A stretch of 64,000 nt of DNA from Alkalihalobacterium chitinilyticum (GCF_029028005.1 NZ_JAOTPO010000013.1:62001-126000); one strand, 5' to 3'. Positions 16,414 to 25,919 are shown, counted from the stretch's first letter. Notes: generated from the letters alone by a model not told the origin. Program-made: numbers and translations.

Positions 16414-17181
16414 TTATAAGTTAATCGTTACGTCTGCTTCCTCACGAAGTTTTCCAACTAACGCTTGAGCCACTTCCGTCTGCTTTTGAAGCTTCACTTG
16501 CTTTTCAATCTCATCTTTTAACTCTTCAAAAGGCGGTATTTCTACATCTTCTCCACCCATTTGTGCTTGTTGGGCGACTGCGAGCTCATAAAATTCTTTT
16601 AGTTCAGCCTCTGTTGGCTCGATCTCTCCCGTCTCACTAGCAATCAGCTTGTCTACTTTTACTTGTAATGCAAGTTCAGATATAACTTCTTCTCGATCCA
16701 TTCCTTGTTCTTCTAAAGCAGCAAGGAACTCGTCACTTGTACCAAGCCCATATTGCGACGCTAAATCTTCAAGTGTGTTATTGATGTCCTCTTCTGACGC
16801 TTCATGTCCCGACTTATCGGCTTCTTGTTTAAGAAGTTCTTGAGCAATCATACTTTCAATCATTTGTTCTTTTAATTCGTTTTGGTTGACTTCTTCACCA
16901 AACATTTGTGCTTGCATTGCAGCCTGCATGAATTGATTTACATAAACGGACTCAAAGTCTTCTTTTGAAATGTCTTTCCCGTTGACACTTGCCACAACGT
17001 CAGGAATTCCGTCTAAGTCCGGCTCAGGCATGTCCGGTTGTTCGGCATTGACAGGCGCCGCTTCTTCCTGTGTTTCTGGTGCTTCATTATTATTTTCAGC
17101 TGATTCATCCGTGTTTCCGCATGCTGCTGTTACAGATACAAATCCAGCAAGTAGTAATGTTAATAACCATTTTTTTCTCAT
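16414..17181 (-). CDS. SurA_N-type lipoprotein (foldase/chaperone-like, no parvulin domain)
   Basis: 255-aa predicted lipoprotein: signal MRKKWLLTLLLAGFVSVTAAC with lipidated C21, then an acidic linker to about residue 60. The rest (VVASVNGKDISKEDFESVYV, QMIESMIAQELLKQEADKSG, ISELALQVKVDKLIASE) is the helical SurA N-terminal chaperone domain as in PrsA/SurA. The PPIase domain of PrsA is absent, so it likely acts as a holdase or substrate binder on the outer face of the membrane. Single-gene unit with its own terminator. Confidence 0.85.
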   Translation of the reverse strand: MRKKWLLTLLLAGFVSVTAACGNTDESAENNNEAPETQEEAAPVNAEQPDMPEPDLDGIPDVVASVNGKDISKEDFESVYVNQFMQAAMQAQMFGEEVNQNELKEQMIESMIAQELLKQEADKSGHEASEEDINNTLEDLASQYGLGTSDEFLAALEEQGMDREEVISELALQVKVDKLIASETGEIEPTEAELKEFYELAVAQQAQMGGEDVEIPPFEELKDEIEKQVKLQKQTEVAQALVGKLREEADVTINL

Positions 17182-17456
17182 ATCATTCTCCTTTTGTTCA
17201 TTTTGATGGTCATTGTATCATAAATAATTCGCTGATTCATCCTTAGGAAAGCCGAAATCGATAGATCATAACGGAAACATACTAAATTCCGATTGATGAA
17301 GTCCGTTATATCAACGTTTATAGATGCTTCCATTTAAATGTGTAAAAATGACCAAACTATCAAAGCCATCTCTACTAGTTCGCTAAATGACTCACACATT
17401 CTTCATATCACAAACCAATGGAACATAAAACAAATGAGAAGAACATTTGCAATCGG

Positions 17457-17502
17457 ATGATCCAAAACCTCGTACTGGAAAACTACCGTCGTATCTATTT
17501 TT
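17457..17502. repeat. Degenerate single unit of repeat family C in a gene-free gap
   Basis: In the 608-bp gap 17182-17789, bases 17457-17502 read GATCCAAAACCTCGTACTGG followed by AAAACTACCGTCGTATCT, recognisable as one decayed family C unit. Nothing else in the gap is supported as a gene; the last 90 bp hold the leader of the next gene. Confidence 0.5.
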
Positions 17503-17789
17503 TAAACTGTGCAGAAGCCCGCACGATGTGATCAAACTGACGTTGACACAGGACGGCGACCTTAGTCTGTGTTCAATCCTCTCCCACCTAGCCTTTTAAA
17601 TTTCTTCTTCAGTCAGTTAAACGGGATAAAAATAAAATGTTCCGTCCATTGGTCTTTTGCCCGTTATTCCGCATATGTATGACCTTGAGATGAATGGCAC
17701 GTTGTTTAGTTAATCATATTTTATCAGCTTTATGAATGGACGTCTTTTGTAATAAACAAATTTTAATTCATGATTAGGAGGGATGGCAT

Positions 17790-18281
17790 ATGATCAATTT
17801 CCGGTTTTTTCAAGGCTTCGTCACCTCAATTCAGGATTTTCCGATCAGTGTCAATGATGAAAGTGAAGGATGTTATAAAATGATATCTGTAGAAGACGGT
17901 ACTGGTGCCCTTGTGAACTTCGTTGTCTCTCCGACCACTTACTTTGTCGATCAAGCGGTTGTTTCAGTAGGTGATCGAGTTACTGGATATTACGATGGGG
18001 ATGCACCGGTTCCTTTGATTTATCCGCCGCAATATGCAGCCCTGGTTATGGTAAAAGAACAACCACATCAAAATGTAAAAGTCGATTTTTTCACCTCGCA
18101 GTTAGTCAGTCGTGATGGACAATTACAATTAAATCTTTCTCCTTATACGCAACTCTTACTAACGAATGGTCAACCGTTCACCACAAATCCTGCTAACCGC
18201 AATCTTATTGTCATTTATGGTCCTTCCACTAAAAGCATTCCCGCTCAAACTACACCTTATCGAATCATTGTTTGGTGTTAA
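17790..18281 (+). CDS. Conserved hypothetical protein (beta-rich, OB-like)
   Basis: 163-aa soluble protein with no signal peptide or membrane segment, preceded by an AGGAGGG ribosome-binding site. Largely predicted beta strand: FQGFVTSIQDF, VEDGTGALVNFVVSPTTYFV, VGDRVTGYYDGDAPVPLIYP, then a second half NLIVIYGPSTKSIPAQTTPY. The VSP-TYFV and GD-VTGYYD segments look like an OB-type barrel. I recognise it as a conserved uncharacterised Firmicutes family but know no function. It stands alone between two minus-strand genes. Confidence 0.8.
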   Translation: MINFRFFQGFVTSIQDFPISVNDESEGCYKMISVEDGTGALVNFVVSPTTYFVDQAVVSVGDRVTGYYDGDAPVPLIYPPQYAALVMVKEQPHQNVKVDFFTSQLVSRDGQLQLNLSPYTQLLLTNGQPFTTNPANRNLIVIYGPSTKSIPAQTTPYRIIVWC

Positions 18282-18313
18282 ATATAAAACCAATATAATC
18301 AACAAATGGAAAA

Positions 18314-18341
18314 AGGCGAAATGCTGAAAAACATTTCGCCT
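18314..18341. terminator. Bidirectional terminator
   Basis: AGGCGAAATG-N8-CATTTCGCCT with A-rich and T-rich flanks, between convergent genes ending at 18281 (+) and 18375 (-). Confidence 0.85.
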
Positions 18342-18374
18342 GAAAAAACTGTTCCTCTTCATGCATGACTACTC

Positions 18375-19661
18375 TTAATAGTTCTCCACTTTAAATTCTT
18401 CTTCAACCACTTTTAGACCAAGAGTATAATGATCAAATAAAATCTCTTTGACTAGAGGAATGCGATCTTTTTGGCAATGTATCATAACTACTACTTCTCC
18501 ACCTTCACCTTTTCGCTTTCTCGTTTTAAATTGCTTTTTGCGGATAAATAAATCAAGTAAAAACCCTACGCCACTACCAACGAAAAGACCAATTAACCCC
18601 CACGCAATCGGACCTCCGTCGAGTACAAAACCATAAATCACTCCAAACAGGGAAAACACCGTGCCTAACGTAAACGTTATATCTAAAAGGGAGAACCCTG
18701 ATCCGCGAATGATCTCGCTGTTTTTCTTTGGCTTGTTTTTTTCGGTTAAAGGTACAGTAAAAATATTTTCTTTGCTAATTCCATGTCGTTCAAGTTCTTT
18801 AATCGCTAGCTCCAAGTAAACCGTGTGATCAAAAGACGCCACAACGTTCATTTCACCACTTCTCTCTGTCAATAAATTCGTTTTCTCTTTAAAAGACGAA
18901 TTCTGATATTCTTCTTGTAAAAAGTAACTTTGTTGTTTCTCCATTAGCTTATTGTAACTTTCACATTGAGCATATGCGGAATAAACAGCGTAACCATACA
19001 TCGAAGGTAAAAATAACACCCACTGTGGATGTAAGATACTGGTCGCCTGTTGAAATTCACCAATGAATGTTAAGTGAATGGCTGGTAAGAAATTAGAAAA
19101 CCAGATGGCTACAAGAAACCAGATGAGGAGATAAAATCCGGATGGTAACCGATTGATGTAGAGATGTCCTAAACCAGGTGTTACAATCGACCAAAAAACA
19201 GCTAACCAAGGTTTTCGTTTATCCAGATAATTATTTTCTATAGCAGCAATAGCTATCGGTTTAATCTCAGCGATAGAATCACTAGATTGGTCTGCTAAAA
19301 CGGCGTATTTGTTTAAATCAATCGTAGCCCGTCTGCTATCCCAAATCGCGTAGACATAAACTGGCATATAAAGTAAAACCCATTTTGTATCCACCACTTG
19401 GATCGCTTCGTCAAATCTGCCTGTAAACGTATAGACAATCGCCGTATTGATGTTCGCATTCACGTTTACAGCGAACTCCCAAATAATTAATATGAAGCCC
19501 TTTAAGTATTTACATAACATCACATGGCCAAAACCAGGCATGGCTGCAGACCACCACATGATAACCGTCGGATTTCTTACTTCTACAATATTGTAATTAT
19601 AAGGAGTGACAACCCCTTTTTGGTAACGAGTTTTATTTGTACTTAATTTTTGAGATGGCAT
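18375..19661 (-). CDS. Membrane protein with duplicated TM2-like module
   Basis: 428-aa polytopic protein. Two homologous membrane modules are visible: residues about 32-70 (TVIMWWSAAMPGFGHVMLCK) and about 150-190 (PWLAVFWSIVTPGLGHLYIN). Each starts with a Trp/Pro-Gly-x-Gly-His turn and is followed by a second membrane helix and a KWVLLYMPVYVYAIWDS- or QWVLFLPSMYGYAVYSA-type helix. The linker (about 240-300) is charged, and a third hydrophobic block (about 325-370) precedes a basic cytoplasmic tail. The first part resembles TM2-domain proteins. No function is known. Confidence 0.8.
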   Translation of the reverse strand: MPSQKLSTNKTRYQKGVVTPYNYNIVEVRNPTVIMWWSAAMPGFGHVMLCKYLKGFILIIWEFAVNVNANINTAIVYTFTGRFDEAIQVVDTKWVLLYMPVYVYAIWDSRRATIDLNKYAVLADQSSDSIAEIKPIAIAAIENNYLDKRKPWLAVFWSIVTPGLGHLYINRLPSGFYLLIWFLVAIWFSNFLPAIHLTFIGEFQQATSILHPQWVLFLPSMYGYAVYSAYAQCESYNKLMEKQQSYFLQEEYQNSSFKEKTNLLTERSGEMNVVASFDHTVYLELAIKELERHGISKENIFTVPLTEKNKPKKNSEIIRGSGFSLLDITFTLGTVFSLFGVIYGFVLDGGPIAWGLIGLFVGSGVGFLLDLFIRKKQFKTRKRKGEGGEVVVMIHCQKDRIPLVKEILFDHYTLGLKVVEEEFKVENY

Positions 19662-19879
19662 GTTAACTCCACTATTTGTATTTTTTTATATTATTTTCAA
19701 ATGAAGCTTAACTATCCTCACTAAGTTACAAATTTAACCTCATTAGATCAAAGGTCCTATTGTGAACCAAAATAAAAAGGACGGCTTACTGCCATCCATT
19801 CAGATCGGGTTTAATGTAAACATCAGCTATGTACATTTTCTTGGTGATGCACGAGTTCCTGCCTCTTGTTGAACATAGA

Positions 19880-20320
19880 TTAAACAGTATAACGAATATT
19901 CCAGCTTTTTGGGAAGGAAATTTTATTAGCATATGCATAGCGAATTAACTGTCCGTGATGTTGAACTTCATGTTCTAATAAATCAAATAACAAACTACTG
20001 TTCATTTGATCTAGGCTAGTTTCTCGTAAAAATCTCTCTATGTTTGTATGTGTTTCTTCCAATTTGCTATTGATTAATGTTTTATCATTACTATCCATTA
20101 GACTACAATCAAATCCTGCCCAATGACCCATTTTTAGAGACTTTAAATAGCTTTCTCTCGCTCCGATCATACAATAGGCTTGTTCCCCAATTGTATTGGA
20201 TGGAACGTTTGATATTCTTAATGTTAAACAAGCGTCATTAATATGATTATAAAAGTCATCTGTTAAACTCATGGCTTGTAAAACCCTTTGTTTTAGTAGA
20301 TCCACTAATCTTTCCTCCAA
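19880..20320 (-). CDS. DinB-family protein
   Basis: 146-aa four-helix DinB/YfiT-like protein. The metal-binding C-terminal motif LLEHEVQHHGQLIRYAY is intact; the N-terminal helix carries the DDFYNHI region. Members of this superfamily are often thiol transferases or metal-dependent enzymes; the substrate is unknown. Forms a possible unit with the 157-aa gene 47 bp upstream. The 218 bp downstream (19662-19879) hold only a weak hairpin near 19765 and no clear gene. Confidence 0.82.
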   Translation of the reverse strand: MEERLVDLLKQRVLQAMSLTDDFYNHINDACLTLRISNVPSNTIGEQAYCMIGARESYLKSLKMGHWAGFDCSLMDSNDKTLINSKLEETHTNIERFLRETSLDQMNSSLLFDLLEHEVQHHGQLIRYAYANKISFPKSWNIRYTV

Positions 20321-20367
20321 TTTTCTTATTAGCTGCTGAACTAGTAACCAGCTGAATTAAATTTAAA

Positions 20368-20841
20368 TCAATCCCATGCATTGAATATCGCTTCACCAAT
20401 CGTACGAGGTTGGTAATAATTCACTTGTTCAATAATGGAAGAAACAGTTCTTAATTCTTCATGCTCTTGTAACTGAAATGGTTTGGATAATTCTTCTACA
20501 GATAATACGTAATAATCCGATTTGAATTCTCTTTCTAACTCTTCAAAGTCAATAAATTGATCCCAATGAAAGACATGGCCCTCGCCTAAACTTTCAAATA
20601 GACAAAAGCCAATAAACGGATGAGCGCGATTACATAGTACATAAATTGGTCGTGGTTGATAGTTAAATTTTACCGCACAATAACTGCTACAAAATAGGTC
20701 ATGTATGATTTCGCACTTCAAATGTTTCTTCGCTGCGATTTCTTTACATGTACGATAAAACCCTTTTTCATCTATACAAGGTGGTTCTTTTTCAAGTACT
20801 GGTTTATAATATCCGCCCGTCACTCCGTATGGTAATTTCAT
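20368..20841 (-). CDS. Hypothetical protein
   Basis: 157-aa soluble protein, cysteine-rich in the first half (PPCIDEK, FYRTCKE, HLKCEIIHDLFCSSYCAVKF), followed by RPIYVLCNRAHPFIGF and an acidic C-terminal half. No recognised domain. Same strand and close spacing with the DinB-like gene and the amidase (47 bp on each side) suggest a small operon amidase-20841-DinB. Function unknown. Confidence 0.7.
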   Translation of the reverse strand: MKLPYGVTGGYYKPVLEKEPPCIDEKGFYRTCKEIAAKKHLKCEIIHDLFCSSYCAVKFNYQPRPIYVLCNRAHPFIGFCLFESLGEGHVFHWDQFIDFEELEREFKSDYYVLSVEELSKPFQLQEHEELRTVSSIIEQVNYYQPRTIGEAIFNAWD

Positions 20842-20888
20842 TGGATCACTCCGTTATTTTCTATTTATTTCTAATATACACCCCTTAT

Positions 20889-22361
20889 TTAACCTCTTAA
20901 TTTTGGAGGCTTTCTAAAGGTAGTTGCTTGTTCAAAGGCATAAGCTAATTTTATTAAAGTCGCTTCTGAAAAAGCGGCTCCCGCAAATGTTATCCCAAAT
21001 GGCCTGCCGTCTTTTTTATAGCCAGCCGGGACTGCGATACTAGGGTATCCAGCTTTTGCACATAAGGTTGAGCCAACATAGGAAGGAAACAAAATGACAT
21101 CGAGATGATTTTGTTTCAATGCGTAGTCAATACCTTGTTCTTGAGAAAAATACAAGTCTTCTAGTCTCGCATTTATATAATTCGGGTTTCTTAATGTATC
21201 CGATATTTTCGCTCTTTGTTCTAATTTGTCCTGTCCATATTTTAATGTACCTTCTTCTGCGTTACTTTTATTATACTCGATTAATTCTGAAACCGAATGA
21301 ACAGGCAGCTGTGGTGACAGTTTGGAAAGATAATTATCTAAACTATGTTTTAACTCATATAATGTGACTTCCCAGCTCCACTCTCTATGAAAAGACGGTA
21401 TGTCAACATCTCCTACTATTGTTGCTCCTTCACCTTTCAACGTTCGAATCACTTGTTGAAAAAGATGATCGTCATATTCATCTGACTTATAAAATTCTTT
21501 TGAAGCGTCTGTGAATATTCCAATTCTAGCTCCTTTCAGACCATTACGATCTAAATAACTCGAATAGTTTTGGGGAGAAATATAGCTATATTTATGAGTT
21601 GCAGGATCTAGTTGATCGACACCCGCTAACACTTCTAGCAACAGTGCTGCATCGGTGACTGTTCTTGCTATAGGTCCCGCTGTATCTTGAGAGTATGTAA
21701 AAGGAATGATTCCCCTGCGACTAATTAAGCCCACAGTCGGTTTGATACCTACGACTGAATTTTGAATCGCTGGACTAAGGATGGATGCATCGGTCTCCGT
21801 ACCAATAGAACCGACAGTGAAATTAGCAGCCACCGCAACCGCTGAACCTGAACTAGACCCACCCACAAACCACTCAGGACCATAAGGATTGACGACTTGT
21901 CCGCCTCTTGAACTGTAACCGGCCCACATTTCAGTTGCCATTCCATTTGATAATTCGGTCATATTCGATTTGCCTAAGATAACCGCACCGGCGTCACGAA
22001 GTCTTTGAACAAGAAATGCATCTTCTTTCGCCAAGTGGCTACTTAAGGCCATTGTACCCGCACTCGTATGCAAGAAATCATCGGTTTCAATATTATCCTT
22101 TAAAAAGATAGGGATACCATGTAACGGTCCTCTAGCTCCTGTTGCTTTTCTCTCATAATCCAATGATTCTGCTATAAAAAGAGCATCAGGATTGATTTCA
22201 AGAATAGAATTGAGTCTTGGTCCTGCCTGGTCATATTTTGCAATTTGATGTAAATAATACATGACTAACTCTTTTGATGTAATCACTGCATTCTCCATTG
22301 ACCTCTGTATCTCGTGTATCGTTAATTCATCCCTAAAAAAAGGGTTAAATTTTATTGTCAT
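20889..22361 (-). CDS. Amidase signature (AS) family amidohydrolase
   Basis: About 490 aa. The AS-family Ser-cisSer-Lys triad is present: Lys in GIPIFLKDNIET, the GGSSSGSAVAVAA block, and the nucleophile region IGTETDASILSPA. Hydrolyses an amide bond; the closest general resemblance is to Bacillus 'amidase' proteins rather than GatA, as no gatCB genes are adjacent. Start set at ATG 22361, six to seven bases after GGGAG; translation from 22448 would add an unlikely 29-residue extension with no site. First gene of a likely three-gene operon. Confidence 0.9.
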   Translation of the reverse strand: MTIKFNPFFRDELTIHEIQRSMENAVITSKELVMYYLHQIAKYDQAGPRLNSILEINPDALFIAESLDYERKATGARGPLHGIPIFLKDNIETDDFLHTSAGTMALSSHLAKEDAFLVQRLRDAGAVILGKSNMTELSNGMATEMWAGYSSRGGQVVNPYGPEWFVGGSSSGSAVAVAANFTVGSIGTETDASILSPAIQNSVVGIKPTVGLISRRGIIPFTYSQDTAGPIARTVTDAALLLEVLAGVDQLDPATHKYSYISPQNYSSYLDRNGLKGARIGIFTDASKEFYKSDEYDDHLFQQVIRTLKGEGATIVGDVDIPSFHREWSWEVTLYELKHSLDNYLSKLSPQLPVHSVSELIEYNKSNAEEGTLKYGQDKLEQRAKISDTLRNPNYINARLEDLYFSQEQGIDYALKQNHLDVILFPSYVGSTLCAKAGYPSIAVPAGYKKDGRPFGITFAGAAFSEATLIKLAYAFEQATTFRKPPKLRG

Positions 22362-22615
22362 TATAATCTCCCTATCTATCATTTCTAATACAAGCCCTAT
22401 TAAAATCGGAATGAAACTTTTATGAAGTTTCTTTATTTTACCATTCATTGTAAGTGATTAAATCTATAAAATATCCTATCTTGAAAAAATTTATTAATTA
22501 TAGAATACAAGGTCAACACCAGTTAAAAGTGGTTGATGAATTCCTCTCCACATGAATTGACCAACCACAATTCGGAACAATTCAATACAAGACCTAAATG
22601 TAACCGTTTACATTT

Positions 22616-23365
22616 TTATAAATCTTTCTGATAACTGGAACTCCTATTAGTCCGGAACTTAGAATTACCCATTTTAATTTCTTGGAACACAATTACTGCT
22701 ATACAAAAAACGGCAAAAAGAGCCATAAGTAGAAACATCAGTATTACTTTGTTTGATTGTTCCCCTAGTTGATCTTTGTGCTGTTCTATAAAACCTTGAA
22801 CAAGATCGTTTTTTACAAAAGAATTCGCCGTTACAAAGCGGTTTAATTCATGATCATAATAGAGCACTTTTGTATAATTCGTACGAAAGATCGTATCACT
22901 AGAAGCCGTGTAGGATACGACAATTGAGGTCATTTCTCGTTCACTCATCACTTTTTCTGATATTTTATCTTTAAATTCTTCTTCGAGCTGTGTTAATAAT
23001 TCACTTTCTTGCTGCTGATATTCTAACCAGTCATCGTTGAGGTTTTGCCAAAATCTTTCTCCCGATAGTGTTAGGTTTTCTTCTATACTTTCAACTAAGA
23101 TATCTTTTCTTAGTAATTTAATAGCATCACTTTTTTGCTTTTGCTCATTCACGTATTTTTCAACTTTTACTTCTTTCTCAACCTCCACAATAGTCGTGTG
23201 ATAGTCGATGATTTTAATGCTGTTTTTTTTAACATTAGCTGACTCGTTCATTATTTTTTGCTTTACTTCCGGAAATAAATCGCTAGTTGTATCCAAAGCC
23301 AAAGACGGACTACTTATGAAAAACCAACAACAAGTGACGAGGAAAATAGAAATTATCTTTTTCAT
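22616..23365 (-). CDS. Secreted membrane-anchored protein with coiled coil, unknown
   Basis: 249 aa: signal peptide (cleavage near SPSLALDTT), an extracytoplasmic Lys/Glu-rich region predicted as coiled coil (IVEVEKEVKVEKYVNEQKQK), a GERFWQNLNDDWLEYQQQES helix, an RTNYTKVLYYDHELNRFVTA beta region, and one C-terminal membrane helix (about 208-228) with a short basic cytoplasmic tail. No recognised family. Upstream 23366-23680 has an AAGGAGGTGAAG motif near 23470-23485 but no open frame behind it, and nothing else clear. Confidence 0.72.
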   Translation of the reverse strand: MKKIISIFLVTCCWFFISSPSLALDTTSDLFPEVKQKIMNESANVKKNSIKIIDYHTTIVEVEKEVKVEKYVNEQKQKSDAIKLLRKDILVESIEENLTLSGERFWQNLNDDWLEYQQQESELLTQLEEEFKDKISEKVMSEREMTSIVVSYTASSDTIFRTNYTKVLYYDHELNRFVTANSFVKNDLVQGFIEQHKDQLGEQSNKVILMFLLMALFAVFCIAVIVFQEIKMGNSKFRTNRSSSYQKDL

Positions 23366-23680
23366 CCTAATACCTCCTTAAGATATGGTTTGACCAAAAT
23401 CAAGCAGGACCTACCTTCAGTTCAATAAAGCAGTTATAAAAGTTAAAAAATGTAAGACTTCACCTCCTTATTCAAAGAGTAACATAATAATTTGAAATAT
23501 TTTACATTTAAAATAAAAATTAACATTATATACACATTTACTACCTTCTTTAACATCGTTTTTCTGAGGATTTATTCATAAAAAATCCATAATAAAATGA
23601 AAAGGAATAAATGCCCAGTATTATAATAAAGAAGAACTAGTATTTTTTTGGGTACTAAATAACCTGAGAGGAAATTTAAG

Positions 23681-25114
23681 ATGATGAGATCTATGAAACA
23701 AGTGTTTTTGGGGAAACTGACAGGTGTGCTACTTCTCTTTACCTTCATCCTTTTTCATTCGGCACATGCCGAAGCATCTTCTAACAAACTTCCAATAGAG
23801 GATGAATTGGATAATTACATTCAACAGACAGTAGATAAATTAGCCATTCCTGGAATGTCTGTTGCGATTTCGCACCAAGGTGAGTTGGTGTACAGCAAGG
23901 TCTTCGGTGACGACCTAAACGAGGAAACCCGGTTTTATATTGGCTCGACGACGAAGACATTTACTGCTCTGGCGGTGATGCAGCTTGTCGAACAAGGAAT
24001 GATCAACCTCGATGAAAGTGTTTCTACGTACTTAGACGATTTCACCGTATCTGATCAAATCACTGTATGGCATCTCTTGCATCATATTAGTGGGATGACT
24101 GAATTTGAGTACATGTCTAACCTTTCACCTGAATCGCAGTTTAACGACTTAATTGAGGATATGAATAGCATATCGTTAACGTACGAGCCCGGGGAGCACT
24201 TTTCCTATTTTAATCCAAATTATAGTTTGCTAGGAGCGATTGTAGAAAGAGTGAGCGGCCAAAGCTATCCCGAATATATCAAGGAACATATTATTAATCC
24301 GCTTGGACTGGAACACACATCGGTAATCGGTGAAGTGGATACACCTGGTCACCTTTCCTTTTTTGGTTTTTCTAAGAAGCGAATGGAACCGCATCTTCAG
24401 TACGACCTTCCGGCTGGTTTTATAACGTCTACTTCAAAAGATTTAGTTCGCTTTCTCGAAGCGGTGCGCATGAAGGAGCCCGTCCTTGGCGTGTCTCCAG
24501 AAGGTATTGATCTGATGATGTCGAGTGGCAATTTCTATGGAATGGGCTTAATGATCGGTGAAATTGCCGGTCGTCCAGCTGTACACCATGGCGGTTCTTT
24601 GCCCGGGTATACGTCGAATGCGATCATGCTCCTTGAAGATGAATATAGCATTGCCTTCTTAATCAACAAAAACCATATGGTGAATGCGTTTTTGTTTTAT
24701 CCGGATTTAACGAATGGAATGGTCTCGCTTTTAACAGAACAGGAACCTTCTTCTAGAGTTCAGTATCACTGGGCCTATCGTTTACTTATCGTCTTATTTG
24801 CTATGACTATCATTTACAACATCATTAAAATTTCAAGAATGATTACCCGTCCAAAACAAAAAACAGTTAGACAAAGACTAACTGCAGCATTGCTTAATAT
24901 AGCGGTCCCTATTGCTGTCATCGTTTTAATTCCTCGGATAACTGGTATCCTGTTCCAGAGAGGAATGTCTTGGGAACTTGCCTTCTTATTAATGCCCGAC
25001 CTGTTGATGTGGTTGTTTGTAGGATTGGCCATACATTTTATGATGTCCATCATTCACATGGGGTTTCTTGTAAAATACTATGTGAATTCTCGAGAAGCCA
25101 TTGCAAAAAATTAA
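23681..25114 (+). CDS. Serine beta-lactamase-like hydrolase with C-terminal membrane domain
   Basis: 477 aa. Signal peptide (to about residue 30), then a class C beta-lactamase/PBP4*-like domain: nucleophile S89 in GSTTKTFTAL (SxxK), the second motif in FSYFNPNYSLLG (Y-x-N) and the third HHGGSLPGYTS (H-x-G). After about residue 375 there are three to four membrane helices. Such proteins are usually D-Ala peptidases/esterases or peptide hydrolases rather than true beta-lactamases. Acts outside the membrane. Ribosome-binding site GAGAGGAAA precedes tandem ATGs. Ends at a shared bidirectional terminator. Confidence 0.9.
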   Translation: MMRSMKQVFLGKLTGVLLLFTFILFHSAHAEASSNKLPIEDELDNYIQQTVDKLAIPGMSVAISHQGELVYSKVFGDDLNEETRFYIGSTTKTFTALAVMQLVEQGMINLDESVSTYLDDFTVSDQITVWHLLHHISGMTEFEYMSNLSPESQFNDLIEDMNSISLTYEPGEHFSYFNPNYSLLGAIVERVSGQSYPEYIKEHIINPLGLEHTSVIGEVDTPGHLSFFGFSKKRMEPHLQYDLPAGFITSTSKDLVRFLEAVRMKEPVLGVSPEGIDLMMSSGNFYGMGLMIGEIAGRPAVHHGGSLPGYTSNAIMLLEDEYSIAFLINKNHMVNAFLFYPDLTNGMVSLLTEQEPSSRVQYHWAYRLLIVLFAMTIIYNIIKISRMITRPKQKTVRQRLTAALLNIAVPIAVIVLIPRITGILFQRGMSWELAFLLMPDLLMWLFVGLAIHFMMSIIHMGFLVKYYVNSREAIAKN

Positions 25115-25125
25115 CTGTTCCTATA

Positions 25126-25170
25126 ACAAAAAAAGCAGCACTCTTGATGAAGTGCTGCTTTTTGTTTTGA
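25126..25170. terminator. Bidirectional terminator
   Basis: AAAAAAAGCAGCACT-N8-AGTGCTGCTTTTTG between convergent genes ending at 25114 (+) and 25180 (-). Confidence 0.92.
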
Positions 25171-25179
25171 TATTATTTC

Positions 25180-25515
25180 TTAGCAACAATAATATGGTGG
25201 GTGCGGATAAGGCGGATATGGTGGATAGCCGAAACCAGGTGCTAATAATGCACCAGCAGCTAGGCCTGTTAAGAATGGAAAACCAAAACCAAGTACAGGG
25301 CCAAATCCCAAGCCCGGGCCAAAACCAAAGCCTGGACGCCCGATACCAAATCCGGGACCAAAACCAAAGCCTGGACGTCCGATACCAAATCCGGGACCAA
25401 AACCAAAGCCGGGACGCCCGATACCGAACCCAGGACCAAAACCAAAGCCTCCAACAAATCTTTGATCTGTTGGGTTAAACGTATTGTAACTTGAAGCATG
25501 AGTATTCACTTTCAT
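25180..25515 (-). CDS. Gly/Phe-rich repeat protein, probably spore-coat type
   Basis: 111 aa: a short polar N-terminus (MKVNTHASSYNTFNPTDQRF), three perfect 13-residue repeats (GFGFGPGFGIGRP, 39 bp each) and a partial fourth, then a hydrophobic LTGLAAGALLAPGFGYP and a Pro/Tyr tail ending YYCC. GGGGAG ribosome-binding site. Composition resembles low-complexity Bacillus spore coat or exosporium-associated proteins; this is inference from composition. A second small cysteine-rich gene lies upstream on the same strand at 25743-25919. Repeat number could vary between strains. Confidence 0.7.
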   Translation of the reverse strand: MKVNTHASSYNTFNPTDQRFVGGFGFGPGFGIGRPGFGFGPGFGIGRPGFGFGPGFGIGRPGFGFGPGLGFGPVLGFGFPFLTGLAAGALLAPGFGYPPYPPYPHPPYYCC

Positions 25516-25742
25516 CTCTCCCCATTTCGCTTTATAGACGTTTATATTAGAGCGTATGCTTTTGAGATAAAAGTTCTTGGGTATTCATCTTGCTTTTATA
25601 AAATATTTAGGATATATGCGGAATTTAACTCGGGTTTGCATAAATTATAACAATTTATTGTTATAAAATGAGGACTGGATGTTGGAAAAAATACGATTAT
25701 GTATACTTGAGCGCCAACAGCGACGCTCAAGCTCTAATAACA

Positions 25743-25919
25743 TTATTCGTCGTTCGCGAAGCAAGCTAAAAAACAAAATAAACCTACACAAACTATCTGG
25801 CAGTTGTCTGGTACGTCTCTTACTGGGATTTTTTTAATCTTTGGAAGTGGAAAAAATTTTAATTTAGGTATTTCATTTAAACAACAGCAACGTTCTTTCT
25901 TTTTTCTCTTATTTGACAT
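25743..25919 (-). CDS. Small cysteine-rich hydrophobic protein (58 aa)
   Basis: A 58-codon frame with an excellent ribosome-binding site (AAGGAGGTGAG, six bases before the ATG at 25919). The protein starts with a very basic stretch MSNKRKKKERCCC, continues with LKFFPLPKIKKIPVRD and ends in a Cys-rich hydrophobic segment NCQIVCVGLFCFLACF followed by ANDE. Seven cysteines in 58 residues. No recognised family. It lies on the same strand as, and upstream of, the Gly/Phe-rich coat-like gene, which also ends in Cys-Cys, so a spore-surface role is possible but unproven. Confidence 0.6.
   Translation of the reverse strand: MSNKRKKKERCCCLNEIPKLKFFPLPKIKKIPVRDVPDNCQIVCVGLFCFLACFANDE

Noticed and set aside
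17692-17710. Possible second sigma-54 promoter (TGGCACGTTGT)
   Set aside because: The -24 half matches, but the -12 GC doublet is absent at the required spacing.
20889-22361. GatA subunit of the tRNA amidotransferase
   Set aside because: No gatC or gatB nearby and the general motifs fit stand-alone amidases better.
23681-25114. True class C beta-lactamase (resistance gene)
   Set aside because: The second motif (Y-F-N) and long membrane tail fit PBP4*/esterase-like hydrolases; resistance activity cannot be claimed from sequence.
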